Assembly (NCBI GenBank): GCA_028705705.1
Contig: JAQWCZ010000011.1
Coordinates: 1 to 16,120 of the forward strand
Reading direction: 5' to 3'
Source: Paludibacter sp.
Lineage (GTDB): Bacteria > Bacteroidota > Bacteroidia > Bacteroidales > Paludibacteraceae
DNA: 16,120 bases
The translations under genes were made by a program, and so were the position numbers. A model generated the notes under the pieces. That model did no database searches. It was not told the origin of the DNA and saw nothing but the letters and a program-made list of their open reading frames with translations. Each line of letters starts with the position of its first letter. Position 1 is the stretch's first letter. Below are positions 7,305-13,939 of this stretch, piece by piece.

Positions 7305-8858
7305 ATGTACATTACTAAAACAATACATATTTTTTCTTTCATTTTAAGTTGTATGATCTTACCCTGCATCATGGGCGTTGCATGTACTAACAATGATGAA
7401 CCTCAAAATCCGGATGTTCTTGCATATTATGTAGCAACTGATGGAAATGATAGTAACGTCGGTAGTATCGATAGTCCCTTAAAAAGCATCAAGGCGGCAT
7501 TAGAAAAGGCTGTGCCGGGTTATACAATTTTTGTTCGGGAGGGTAAATACAACGAAAAAATTGTTTTTCCTAAATCGGGAGAATCTGGATTGAATATCAC
7601 CCTTAAAGCTTTTCCTGATGAAAAAGTTATCATAGATGGAACCGGACTTACTGTGGCCGGAAAAGAAGCGTTGGTAACCATACGCAATGTCAAATTTATC
7701 ACACTGGAAGGATTTGAAATCTGTAATTATATAAGTACAAGACCCTATGTAATTGTTAATGGGATTACGGTAGATCGGGGTGCTGAAGATATTACCATCA
7801 GGAAAAACAAAATTTATAATATTGAACACAATGTTTTACCGGGAGAGGGAAGAAACGGACATGGCATTGAGATCATAGGGAACACAAATGTTCCTTTAAG
7901 AAACATATTTGTTGAGGAAAATGAAATACATGATTGCAATACCGGTTATAGTGAAAACCTGACGATAAACGGATATGTAGATGGTTTTGTGATCAGTAAA
8001 AATAAAGTATATAACGGAGAAAATATCGGAATAGTGGCAGCAGGTGGATATGCTGCAAATCCTATTGCGGCACATAATTATGTGCGAAATGGTATTATAA
8101 GTGACAACGAGGTTTTTAATATTGATGGAACATCAGGTCCTGTTCCGGCGTATGAAAAGCATAATGGTGCAATCGGTATTTACGTAGATGGTGCACAAGA
8201 TATTATTGTTGAAAGAAACAAAGTATATGATAGTGGTAGAGGCATTGGTATCGTGAGCGAAACGGAAGGTTTTCCGACCATGAACTGTATTGTAAGAAAT
8301 AACTTTGTTTATAATAACTCGCTGTCCGGTATTTATTTAGGAGGTTATGTTGGTTATACGACAGGGGGGACGAAAAATTGTGGAGTTGTGAATAATACCC
8401 TTTTTGCAAACAATAAAAACTTAGGATGCTCCAATGAAGTAGAAGGAGAGATCAGGTTGACAGAGAATTGTAATGACAATATTATAAAAAACAACATAAT
8501 ATACGCCAGACCCAATAGAGGATTGTTCATTAATAAACAATCCAAAGGGGGTAGTAATAATGTTATTGATTATAATCTTTATTATTCTCAATTATTGAAC
8601 AGATGGACGTGGGATGGTGTGGTTTATACCAACTTCAGCGAATGGCAAACAGCTTGTAAGGGGGATGAAAAATCAATCGTTGGTAATGACCCCATGTTTG
8701 TAAATATCGAAACGCCGGATTTACACATTCAGCATCATTCTCCTGCACGTCAAAATGGGATCGTACTCACGTCAGAAATATATGGAACAACTGATGTTGA
8801 TGATGAACCACGTATCTCAAATCATAAAATCGATTTAGGCGCAGATCAAATTAACTAA
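7305..8858 (+). CDS. Right-handed parallel beta-helix lipoprotein (DUF1565/choice-of-anchor-Q-like), possible polysaccharide lyase
   Basis: About 517 residues from the ATG at 7305. The frame is open back to a TTG directly after the susD stop, but the ATG gives a proper signal peptide (MYITKTIHIFSFIL...) with a likely lipidated cysteine at residue 27 (GVAC-TNNDEP). From about residue 42 there is the typical start of secreted beta-helix enzymes (YYVATDGNDSNVGSIDSP, AALEKAVPGYTIFVREGKY). Then come many coils with N-rich turns (ITIRKNKIYNIEHN, FVEENEIHDCNTGY, IIVERNKVYDSGRGIGI, CIVRNNFVYNNSLSGIYL, NNIIYARPNRG). The C-terminus DEPRISNHKIDLGAD resembles the end of choice-of-anchor-Q proteins. Related folds include PL9 and PL6 lyases, epimerases and non-catalytic NosD-like proteins. 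I could not place a catalytic lysine or calcium site with confidence, so lyase activity is only a possibility. It is the first non-Sus gene of the PUL, 36 bases after susD. Confidence 0.82.
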   Translation: MYITKTIHIFSFILSCMILPCIMGVACTNNDEPQNPDVLAYYVATDGNDSNVGSIDSPLKSIKAALEKAVPGYTIFVREGKYNEKIVFPKSGESGLNITLKAFPDEKVIIDGTGLTVAGKEALVTIRNVKFITLEGFEICNYISTRPYVIVNGITVDRGAEDITIRKNKIYNIEHNVLPGEGRNGHGIEIIGNTNVPLRNIFVEENEIHDCNTGYSENLTINGYVDGFVISKNKVYNGENIGIVAAGGYAANPIAAHNYVRNGIISDNEVFNIDGTSGPVPAYEKHNGAIGIYVDGAQDIIVERNKVYDSGRGIGIVSETEGFPTMNCIVRNNFVYNNSLSGIYLGGYVGYTTGGTKNCGVVNNTLFANNKNLGCSNEVEGEIRLTENCNDNIIKNNIIYARPNRGLFINKQSKGGSNNVIDYNLYYSQLLNRWTWDGVVYTNFSEWQTACKGDEKSIVGNDPMFVNIETPDLHIQHHSPARQNGIVLTSEIYGTTDVDDEPRISNHKIDLGADQIN

Positions 8859-8888
8859 TATGAACTTGAATTTAAAAATGAATGCTTT

Positions 8889-10151
8889 ATGAAAAAAAAT
8901 TACTTTTTATTCCTATTAATGAGCTGTGTTGTGTTTTCAACTTATGCTCAGATTTCGATTGATGGTAATATGTCGGACTGGAACTCAGTGCCGATACTCA
9001 GTGAACCAGGTGTTTATCCTTATGCAAAAATTACCTCTGATGGCACAAGTGTCTTTTATTTGGTAAGTCTGGATGCGGCCAATATATTCAATGCTGGATC
9101 AGGCCCTGGTTTGGAATCATTTGTTGATGTTGACTTTAATTCGTCAACCGGACAAAAAAGCGATTGGCTTTATATTTCCTCAGGTAACGATTATTTTATA
9201 CAAGGATTAAGTGTGTTTAACTATAACGGAACACCGGGAGCCAACGAATGGGCATGGAATTGGCTGTCATTTACCGCTGAAAACAGAGCTTTATCAGGTG
9301 ATGTTCGTACGCTTGAGCAAAAGTTGCCAATTTCCGACTTAACGGTTATGCCACTTAACACAAATTTTAGTATCGCATTTGGTTATTATTATAGTACCAA
9401 TTCAACTTATGATGCATCAGGGTATTTACCACAGGCTGATTTTAACTTCTCACAGAGAAAATCTTATTCGGTGAAGCCAAGAACGAAAGTGTCATTAGGT
9501 AATACTGGTAATTTTACATCAGGAAATGCATTTTATCACCCATTTATGAATGACACAAACATCTCTGAATATCTTGATTTTCAATCCGGAGCTTCAGCTA
9601 GTGACAATCCCAAGCATTGGGCTAGCTGGGATCTTAATCTTGTTTCACCAGATGTATATGATTTCAAGATGACCTCAAAATGTACAGATAGTGGACAGGC
9701 TCAGTTGTCGCTTATTGACATGGCAACCAATGAAGTCGTGAAAACATTTGAATCAGTTTGGTATCCAATTAATACGACTATGACAGAAAATAATTATGGT
9801 ACAATTGATCTTTCAGATATAAACGCAGGAAATTACATGCTCAAATTGACAACTCCATCAGCCTGGGATACCAATCTGAAAGTTGAAAAGGTTACGCTTA
9901 GTAAATCAACAACTACAGTAGCTGAAATTCCGGAAAACGACGAACAGGTTAAAATTGGTGTCGTATCAAATAAACTCCAGATTTTAGCAATGAATCCTGT
10001 TGATGTATTGGTTTATTCATTAAATGGAACTTTAATTTCTGATTTTAAACAAGTTCATGCTGTGAATCAGGAGTTGGTTGCCGGTGCTTATATTTTAAAA
10101 ATAAGAACCAGGGAGAAAGAAATTTCCAAAAAATTGGTCATTACAAATTAA
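8889..10151 (+). CDS. T9SS-exported two-domain protein: IDGxxxDW domain plus beta-sandwich and type A sorting domain
   Basis: A 420-residue secreted protein of unknown function. It has an SPI signal peptide of about 20 residues (cleavage likely at TYA-Q). Residues about 22-190 form a domain opening with IDGNMSDW (24-31) and containing DVDFNSSTGQK, GTPGANEWAWNWL and GYLPQADF. The same domain occurs in the protein encoded next (10183). The opening motif resembles CBM9-like domains, where an IDG-x-DW start is common, but I would not assign CBM9 firmly. Residues about 200-340 look like a second beta-sandwich (DLSDINAGNYMLKLTTPS). The last 65 or so residues are a T9SS type A sorting domain (VDVLVYSLNGTLI, VAGAYILKIRTREKEISKKLVI), which directs export across the outer membrane and often attachment to A-LPS. 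It lies 30 bases after the beta-helix gene, in the same operon. Probable role: binding or presenting glycan at the cell surface (inference). Confidence 0.8.
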   Translation: MKKNYFLFLLMSCVVFSTYAQISIDGNMSDWNSVPILSEPGVYPYAKITSDGTSVFYLVSLDAANIFNAGSGPGLESFVDVDFNSSTGQKSDWLYISSGNDYFIQGLSVFNYNGTPGANEWAWNWLSFTAENRALSGDVRTLEQKLPISDLTVMPLNTNFSIAFGYYYSTNSTYDASGYLPQADFNFSQRKSYSVKPRTKVSLGNTGNFTSGNAFYHPFMNDTNISEYLDFQSGASASDNPKHWASWDLNLVSPDVYDFKMTSKCTDSGQAQLSLIDMATNEVVKTFESVWYPINTTMTENNYGTIDLSDINAGNYMLKLTTPSAWDTNLKVEKVTLSKSTTTVAEIPENDEQVKIGVVSNKLQILAMNPVDVLVYSLNGTLISDFKQVHAVNQELVAGAYILKIRTREKEISKKLVITN

Positions 10152-10182
10152 AAGGGCATAAACAAAAATAATTTTTATTAAT

Positions 10183-11088
10183 ATGAATAAAGATAAACGT
10201 ATGAAATTAAACTTGTATTTTTTTAGCATGATATTAAGTTACATGCTTGTATTTGTTTCTTGTGATGAAAAAGAGCAGGACAAAAGTCCGGTTGCAGATT
10301 TTTCTATCAAAATTGAGGGATATAAGGTTCAGTTTATAAACTTATCAGATAATGGTGAATCTTATAATTGGAACTTTGGTGATGATAATCAGTCAACGGA
10401 TAAAGATCCCGAACATGTGTATGAAAGTGCAGGTAAGTTTAGTGTAACTTTGCAAGTGACAAATGCTGCGGGTACAGATGAGATAACGAAAGAAGTTGAG
10501 ATTGAAGAATTATATCAGGGTGACAGGGTTGTAATTGACGGAAAATTTAATGACTGGTCAGAAATAATATCATTTACTCCCGGACAAGATGCCGAATACA
10601 AAGCTTTATATGAAGTAAAAGTCTGCTCTAATCAACAATTTGTTTATGTTTATTTCAGAGCAAACAAGGAAATGTTCCCGACAGGCTATATATCAACTTT
10701 TTTCGATTATGATCTTTCTATTGCAACTGGTTATAAACCTTGGTTTGCTGATGGAGGTTTTGAGACTTTAGCTCAATCTTCTGTTGAATTTAGGGATGGT
10801 GCATTATTCCTTTACACAGGAAACCCGGGAGAAGCAAACTGGTTATGGGAAGAGTTAGCCTCAAATGGGTCTGGTTTTAATGTGTGGAGTGAACCTAAGG
10901 AAAATACAGATTCGTTTGAGGTGGAATTTTCTCTGGATAGAACTAAAATTATGGGACTTGGCACCAAAACAACCGGAGTTTCGTTTTATTTCGAGAAAGA
11001 TTGGGTTACTCAGGGATTAATTCCAGCAAACGGACAAAAGCCAATTTTGTTGAACCTGGAAACCGGAATTGCATCATTACAAAATTAA
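10183..11088 (+). CDS. PKD-domain lipoprotein with IDGxxxDW domain, probable surface glycan-binding protein
   Basis: A 301-residue lipoprotein. Its SPII signal ends in LVFVSC with the lipidated Cys at residue 27 (Met7 at 10201 is an equally good start), followed by an acidic stretch DEKEQD. A PKD domain spans about 34-108 (YNWNFGDDNQS, HVYESAGKFSVTLQVTNAAG). From residue 113 to the end there is a domain opening with IDGKFNDW (118-125) and including FFDYDLSIATGYKPW, GNPGEANWLWEEL, FEVEFSLDR and QGLIPANGQ. It parallels the N-terminal domain of the neighbouring T9SS protein. In Sus-like loci this position is often taken by SusE/SusF-type surface glycan-binding proteins, and PKD modules are common spacers there. 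No catalytic motif is evident. It lies 31 bases downstream of the T9SS gene. Function as a binding protein is inferred. Confidence 0.8.
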   Translation: MNKDKRMKLNLYFFSMILSYMLVFVSCDEKEQDKSPVADFSIKIEGYKVQFINLSDNGESYNWNFGDDNQSTDKDPEHVYESAGKFSVTLQVTNAAGTDEITKEVEIEELYQGDRVVIDGKFNDWSEIISFTPGQDAEYKALYEVKVCSNQQFVYVYFRANKEMFPTGYISTFFDYDLSIATGYKPWFADGGFETLAQSSVEFRDGALFLYTGNPGEANWLWEELASNGSGFNVWSEPKENTDSFEVEFSLDRTKIMGLGTKTTGVSFYFEKDWVTQGLIPANGQKPILLNLETGIASLQN

Positions 11089-11207
11089 TAGGTAAAAGAA
11101 GATTTAGCTATGTTAGATTTATCTGCTTGTTTACCTAATATACGCTGCTATCTTACGACCGAAAGCATCTGTTTTTGATGGCATTATATATAAAAAATTT
11201 CAAAAGA
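11089..11207 (+). other. Long intergenic gap with an inverted repeat, possible internal promoter
   Basis: At about 119 bases this gap is two to four times the other gaps in the operon. It holds an 8-bp inverted repeat, TAGGTAAA (11089-11096) / TTTACCTA (11130-11137), separated by 33 bases, and a near match to the -7 element (TAGATTTA, about 11114). No coding remnant is seen. An internal promoter for the DUF4874/DUF4832 gene is possible but unproven. Confidence 0.25.
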
Positions 11208-12590
11208 ATGAAATACATAAACATAACGGTTATGTTGTCCTTGTTTATTATCATCCTCATTAACTTTAGTTGTAAAAATGAGGTGATATTACCTGAAGAC
11301 AAAGTGAATGTACAAACATATGAGGAAGATTACGCTGTATTTGCAAATCCGGAAAGAGGGATGTACATTCATAAGCAATTTGATCATTCAGGAATTGCTC
11401 CGATAAGAACTTCCGAACTCATAACTCAGCGAGAATTTCTTGGATACACGATGGTACTGACCATCTACTACCTTGGAGAGTTCATGCATGGGCCGATTAA
11501 TCAGCAAATGTTATCATTAATAGAAGAAAATATGCGAGTCATCAGAGAATGTGGTTTTAAAGCGATTCTACGTTTTGCATATTCCCAGAGTGAACATGCT
11601 TCTATCTATGATGCTCCTGAAGACATTACATTAAATCATATTGCACAACTTGCTCCGGTAATACAAAGCAATATTGATGTGGTTGCTGTTTTTCAGGCCG
11701 GATTTGTAGGTGCTTGGGGAGAGTGGTGGTATTCCACGCATTTTGGAAATGAAAACAATCCTGATTATAAAAAAAGATCCAGGATTGTCGATGCGCTGTT
11801 AGATGTGTTACCCGATGAAAGGATGGTGAGCATGCGTACTCCTGCTCATAAAACCAAGGTGTTGAATATTTCGTATGCAGATTCAATAACAAAGGCTGAA
11901 GCATTTAATGGAACTAAAAAAGCTCGTTTAGGACATCATAACGACTGTTTCCTGGCTGATGCAAACGACATGGGGACATATCCATCAGCAGTCAGTCGAA
12001 TCTATACTGCATCCGATAGTAAATATACATGTATGGGAGGAGAGACATGTGCTCCATCGTCTTTTGCCGAATGTCAGAAAGCCATCAATGAGATGGAAAA
12101 ATACCACTGGTCATATCTGAATAAAGATTACAATAGATTAGTACTCAACGACTGGAAACAAAAAGGATGTTATGATGAGGTGCAAAGAAGATTAGGATAC
12201 AGGTTTGTATTGAGATCGACAGAACACCCTAAAATATATAAGCAGGAAGATCATTATGAAATTAAATTTACTTTCGACAACATCGGTTTTGCAGCGCCCT
12301 ATAATCCCTATATGCTGAAATTGCATTTTCGGAATGATGAAGGACAAATTGTTTATAGTCATATTTCAAAAGAAGACCCAAGGTTCTGGTTTGGAGGTGA
12401 GACTATACAAATTAACGAAGAAATTGAATTGCCTGCTTTGCCGGAAGGAGTATACGATGTGCTACTTTCTATAACTGATGCTGACGTGAGATTAAGTGAT
12501 AATCCTGCTTACTCCATTCGATTTGCCAATGTAAATGTTTGGGATAAGGAGACTGGATATAATTTGTTGTTAAAACAAACAATTGAATAA
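11208..12590 (+). CDS. DUF4874/DUF4832 lipoprotein, putative TIM-barrel glycan-active protein
   Basis: About 460 residues from the ATG at 11208. The frame is open to TTG/ATG codons at 11175/11178, but the later start gives a clean SPII signal (MKYINITVMLSLFIIILINFSC, Cys22). The N-terminal half matches DUF4874: FANPERGMY (45-51 region), FKAILRFAYS and QAGFVGAWGEWW (about 163-174). The second half matches DUF4832: GHHNDCFLAD (about 242-251), GTYPSAVSRIYTA, YLNKDYN, then a C-terminal beta-sandwich with NIGFAAPYNPY. DUF4874 is thought to be a glycosidase-like TIM barrel. The conserved Glu of GAWGEW (about residue 172) and the Asp of GHHND are candidate active-site residues, which is inference. 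Several cysteines (CMGGETC and two neighbours) could form disulphides. It is the last intact gene of the operon and one of only two plausible enzymes in it. Confidence 0.85.
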   Translation: MKYINITVMLSLFIIILINFSCKNEVILPEDKVNVQTYEEDYAVFANPERGMYIHKQFDHSGIAPIRTSELITQREFLGYTMVLTIYYLGEFMHGPINQQMLSLIEENMRVIRECGFKAILRFAYSQSEHASIYDAPEDITLNHIAQLAPVIQSNIDVVAVFQAGFVGAWGEWWYSTHFGNENNPDYKKRSRIVDALLDVLPDERMVSMRTPAHKTKVLNISYADSITKAEAFNGTKKARLGHHNDCFLADANDMGTYPSAVSRIYTASDSKYTCMGGETCAPSSFAECQKAINEMEKYHWSYLNKDYNRLVLNDWKQKGCYDEVQRRLGYRFVLRSTEHPKIYKQEDHYEIKFTFDNIGFAAPYNPYMLKLHFRNDEGQIVYSHISKEDPRFWFGGETIQINEEIELPALPEGVYDVLLSITDADVRLSDNPAYSIRFANVNVWDKETGYNLLLKQTIE

Positions 12591-12628
12591 AGCAAGTTGT
12601 ATTCACCATAAAAATAAAACATAAACAG

Positions 12629-13134
12629 ATGAATAAAAGAATTATAAAGTTCATGACATTACGACTTGCCATAATTGTCGGATTCGTTATGTTGTACGGG
12701 AATTTCATTTATGCAGGTGAAATGATCATTTACAAGGAACCAGTCCGACCGAAAGGGCAGACAGATGTATTGCTCCTGAAATGTGATCCGATACCTGTGG
12801 TTTGGGTTGGGTTCATTGGTATCGGAATGAGGGGGGTAAATGCGGTGAAGTGATTTACCCATCTTGAAGGCGTTGAAATCAAGGCGTTTTGTGATATGGA
12901 ACAGTACAACCTGGATGGGGCGCAACTGGTATTGTCAGCAGCAAATCTACCGAAGGCAGATAAATACACAGGAAATGAAAACAGCTGGAAGAAACTTTGT
13001 GAGCGTGATGATATTGATCTTGTTTGGTTGAACTAACCGAAGTTTCAGTTAAGAATAATTCTGCTCCGGTGAAGATACCTGATTTTACAAGAGGTTCATG
13101 GAATAAGTTAAAAGGTTTGAAATTGGCAGATTGA
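12629..13134 (+). pseudogene. Decayed GH109-type (Gfo/Idh/MocA) glycosidase gene: nonsense codon plus internal deletion
   Basis: Remains of a GH109-family enzyme, which uses bound NAD to remove alpha-linked N-acetylgalactosamine. Intact members are roughly 440-470 residues. Codons 1-74 give a signal-like N-terminus, the leader block YKEPVRPKGQTDVL and the Rossmann start VGFIGIGMRG. A TGA at 12851-12853 then interrupts the phrase normally read as RFTHLEGVEIKA; CGA to TGA is a single transition. The frame stays open after it ([30 protein letters not shown]) to a TAA at 13034-13036. Just there the match jumps, in another frame, to the family's C-terminal end ([20 protein letters not shown], then [12 protein letters not shown]; 13021-13134). 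About 280 codons, including the catalytic His region and sugar-binding part, are missing. The gene sits 38 bases after the DUF4874 gene as the former last PUL gene. Family identity is from memory of GH109 sequences but the motifs are strong. Confidence 0.85.
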
Positions 13135-13148
13135 TGATTGTTTTTGGT

Positions 13149-13198
13149 TAATCCCTGTAAATCACATTTTTTGCTGATTTGCAGGGATTATTTTTTTT
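13149..13198 (+). terminator. Strong rho-independent terminator of the PUL operon
   Basis: A 16-bp stem (13149-13164 with 13175-13190, one G-U pair, core AATCCCTG/CAGGGATT) with a 10-base loop is followed by eight T (13191-13198). The T-run lies only on the plus strand, so it ends plus-strand transcription. Its right arm overlaps the stop codon of the converging methyltransferase gene, whose own transcription would not meet a T-run here. Confidence 0.9.
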
Positions 13199-13793
13199 GT
13201 GCAATCAATATAAATTGCTCGTAATCAGATACTTTCCATTCAATTCTTTCTCTTTTAAGGGTGTCATAGATATAAGAACTCTTCACTTCAAATCCGGCAG
13301 TTTTGAATTCCCCTGAAAGTTCTTTCAGATCGAAACCTTGATGCGGAATCGGTTCAAAACGATGAAAAGAACCATCTTCTGTTATCAGATCACCAATAAC
13401 AACATAAGCATTCTTTTTTGTAATAGATGCCAGGTGTAAAAGCACTTTATCTAAATCGGGTATGTGATGAAATGCCATGCAAGAGAATACGAGATCGATA
13501 TCTTGTTGTTGGTATTCGAAAATTTCACCCTGTACTAATGCTACCGGTTCATCTCCCTTTAACTTCGATTTGAGGACTTCCAGCATAGCTGCTGAAGTGT
13601 CTTCGAAAACCACTGTTTTCAGCCATGGAAGCAATTTGAGTCCGACAAGTCCGGTGCCTGCCCCGATTTCGAGCGCTTTCCAGTCGGATTTAAGATCCAG
13701 ATTAAGTAGCAGTTCTTCAACGAACTTATCCGTCATTTTTGTTTTAGAAGGCTGATCCCAGTCAGCTGCCTTGTGTGCAAAGTGGTCTGTCAT
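13188..13793 (-). CDS. Class I SAM-dependent methyltransferase
   Basis: A 201-residue Rossmann-fold methyltransferase, cytosolic (no signal peptide). Motif I, the SAM-binding glycine loop, is LEIGAGTGLVG at about 41-51. The acidic end of strand 2 is VFEDTS (64-65), the next acidic position lies in ALVQGEIF, and the strand-4 motif is DLVFSCMAFHHIPD at about 100-113. The N-terminus (FAHKAADWDQPSKTKM) fits the methyltransf_11/25 group acting on small molecules. The C-terminal part ends in YEQFILIAQKK, closing the sheet as expected, so the gene looks complete. The substrate cannot be inferred; its divergent neighbour is a peptidase, with which it shares no obvious pathway. It converges on the PUL terminator and has its own promoter. 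Confidence 0.92.
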   Translation of the reverse strand: MTDHFAHKAADWDQPSKTKMTDKFVEELLLNLDLKSDWKALEIGAGTGLVGLKLLPWLKTVVFEDTSAAMLEVLKSKLKGDEPVALVQGEIFEYQQQDIDLVFSCMAFHHIPDLDKVLLHLASITKKNAYVVIGDLITEDGSFHRFEPIPHQGFDLKELSGEFKTAGFEVKSSYIYDTLKRERIEWKVSDYEQFILIAQKK

Positions 13794-13814
13794 ATTATTA
13801 TTTTATTTTCGAAG

Positions 13815-13822
13815 CAAAGATA
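13815..13822 (-). promoter_or_regulatory. -7 promoter element of the methyltransferase gene
   Basis: On the minus strand this reads TATCTTTG, an exact TAnnTTTG. It lies 21 bases upstream of the ATG at 13793. No clear TTTG is seen at -33; that position falls next to the palindrome at 13841. Confidence 0.55.
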
Positions 13823-13840
13823 ATGTTTTTACGCTTGTAA

Positions 13841-13875
13841 CAGACCTGTCAGGTTTTCAAAACCTGACAGGTCTG
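13841..13875. repeat. Near-perfect 35-base palindrome with nested CCTGnCAGG units
   Basis: Seventeen-base arms (13841-13857 and 13859-13875) are exactly complementary around a single central C. Each arm contains its own small palindrome, CCTGTCAGG in one and CCTGACAGG in the other. It lies between two divergent promoters, so it is not placed as a terminator. Similar GACCTGTCAGG-type palindromes are, from memory, frequent in intergenic regions of Bacteroidetes genomes, which would make it a REP-like or MITE-like repeat. An operator for both genes is the alternative. Confidence 0.85.
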
Positions 13876-13906
13876 GTGCGGCGATAATTTTCTCACAGAA
13901 ATTAAT

Positions 13907-13914
13907 TACATTTG
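13907..13914 (+). promoter_or_regulatory. -7 promoter element of the S9 peptidase gene
   Basis: TACATTTG is an exact TAnnTTTG, 25 bases before the ATG at 13940. A -33 element is not clear; the nearest T-rich stretch is TTTTC at about 13888. The palindrome ends about 31 bases upstream of the element, so a protein bound to it could reach this promoter. Confidence 0.55.
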
Positions 13915-13939
13915 CGTTTAAATTTCAAATACCTGTTTT

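Noticed and set aside
7500..7829. Minus-strand open frames inside susC, susD, the beta-helix gene and others
   Set aside because: They lie opposite well supported coding sequence, have no promoter or family motif and show only chance composition.
11089..11137. Inverted repeat after the PKD lipoprotein gene as a terminator
   Set aside because: The arms are only 8 bp, AT-rich and 33 bases apart, and no T-run follows.
11175..11207. TTG/ATG starts at 11175 and 11178 for the DUF4874 protein
   Set aside because: They add 10-11 residues before a standard lipoprotein signal that begins at the ATG at 11208.
12629..12853. A complete small gene of 74 codons
   Set aside because: The frame continues past the TGA with strong GH109-like sequence, so this is the first part of a broken gene and not a separate small protein.
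13149..13190. The strong hairpin as a bidirectional terminator for the converging methyltransferase gene
   Set aside because: The minus strand has no T-run after the stem, so it is directional for the plus strand.
13841..13875. The palindrome as a terminator or CRISPR remnant
   Set aside because: It lies upstream of both flanking genes with no T-run, and there is only one copy in the window with no spacer-repeat pattern.
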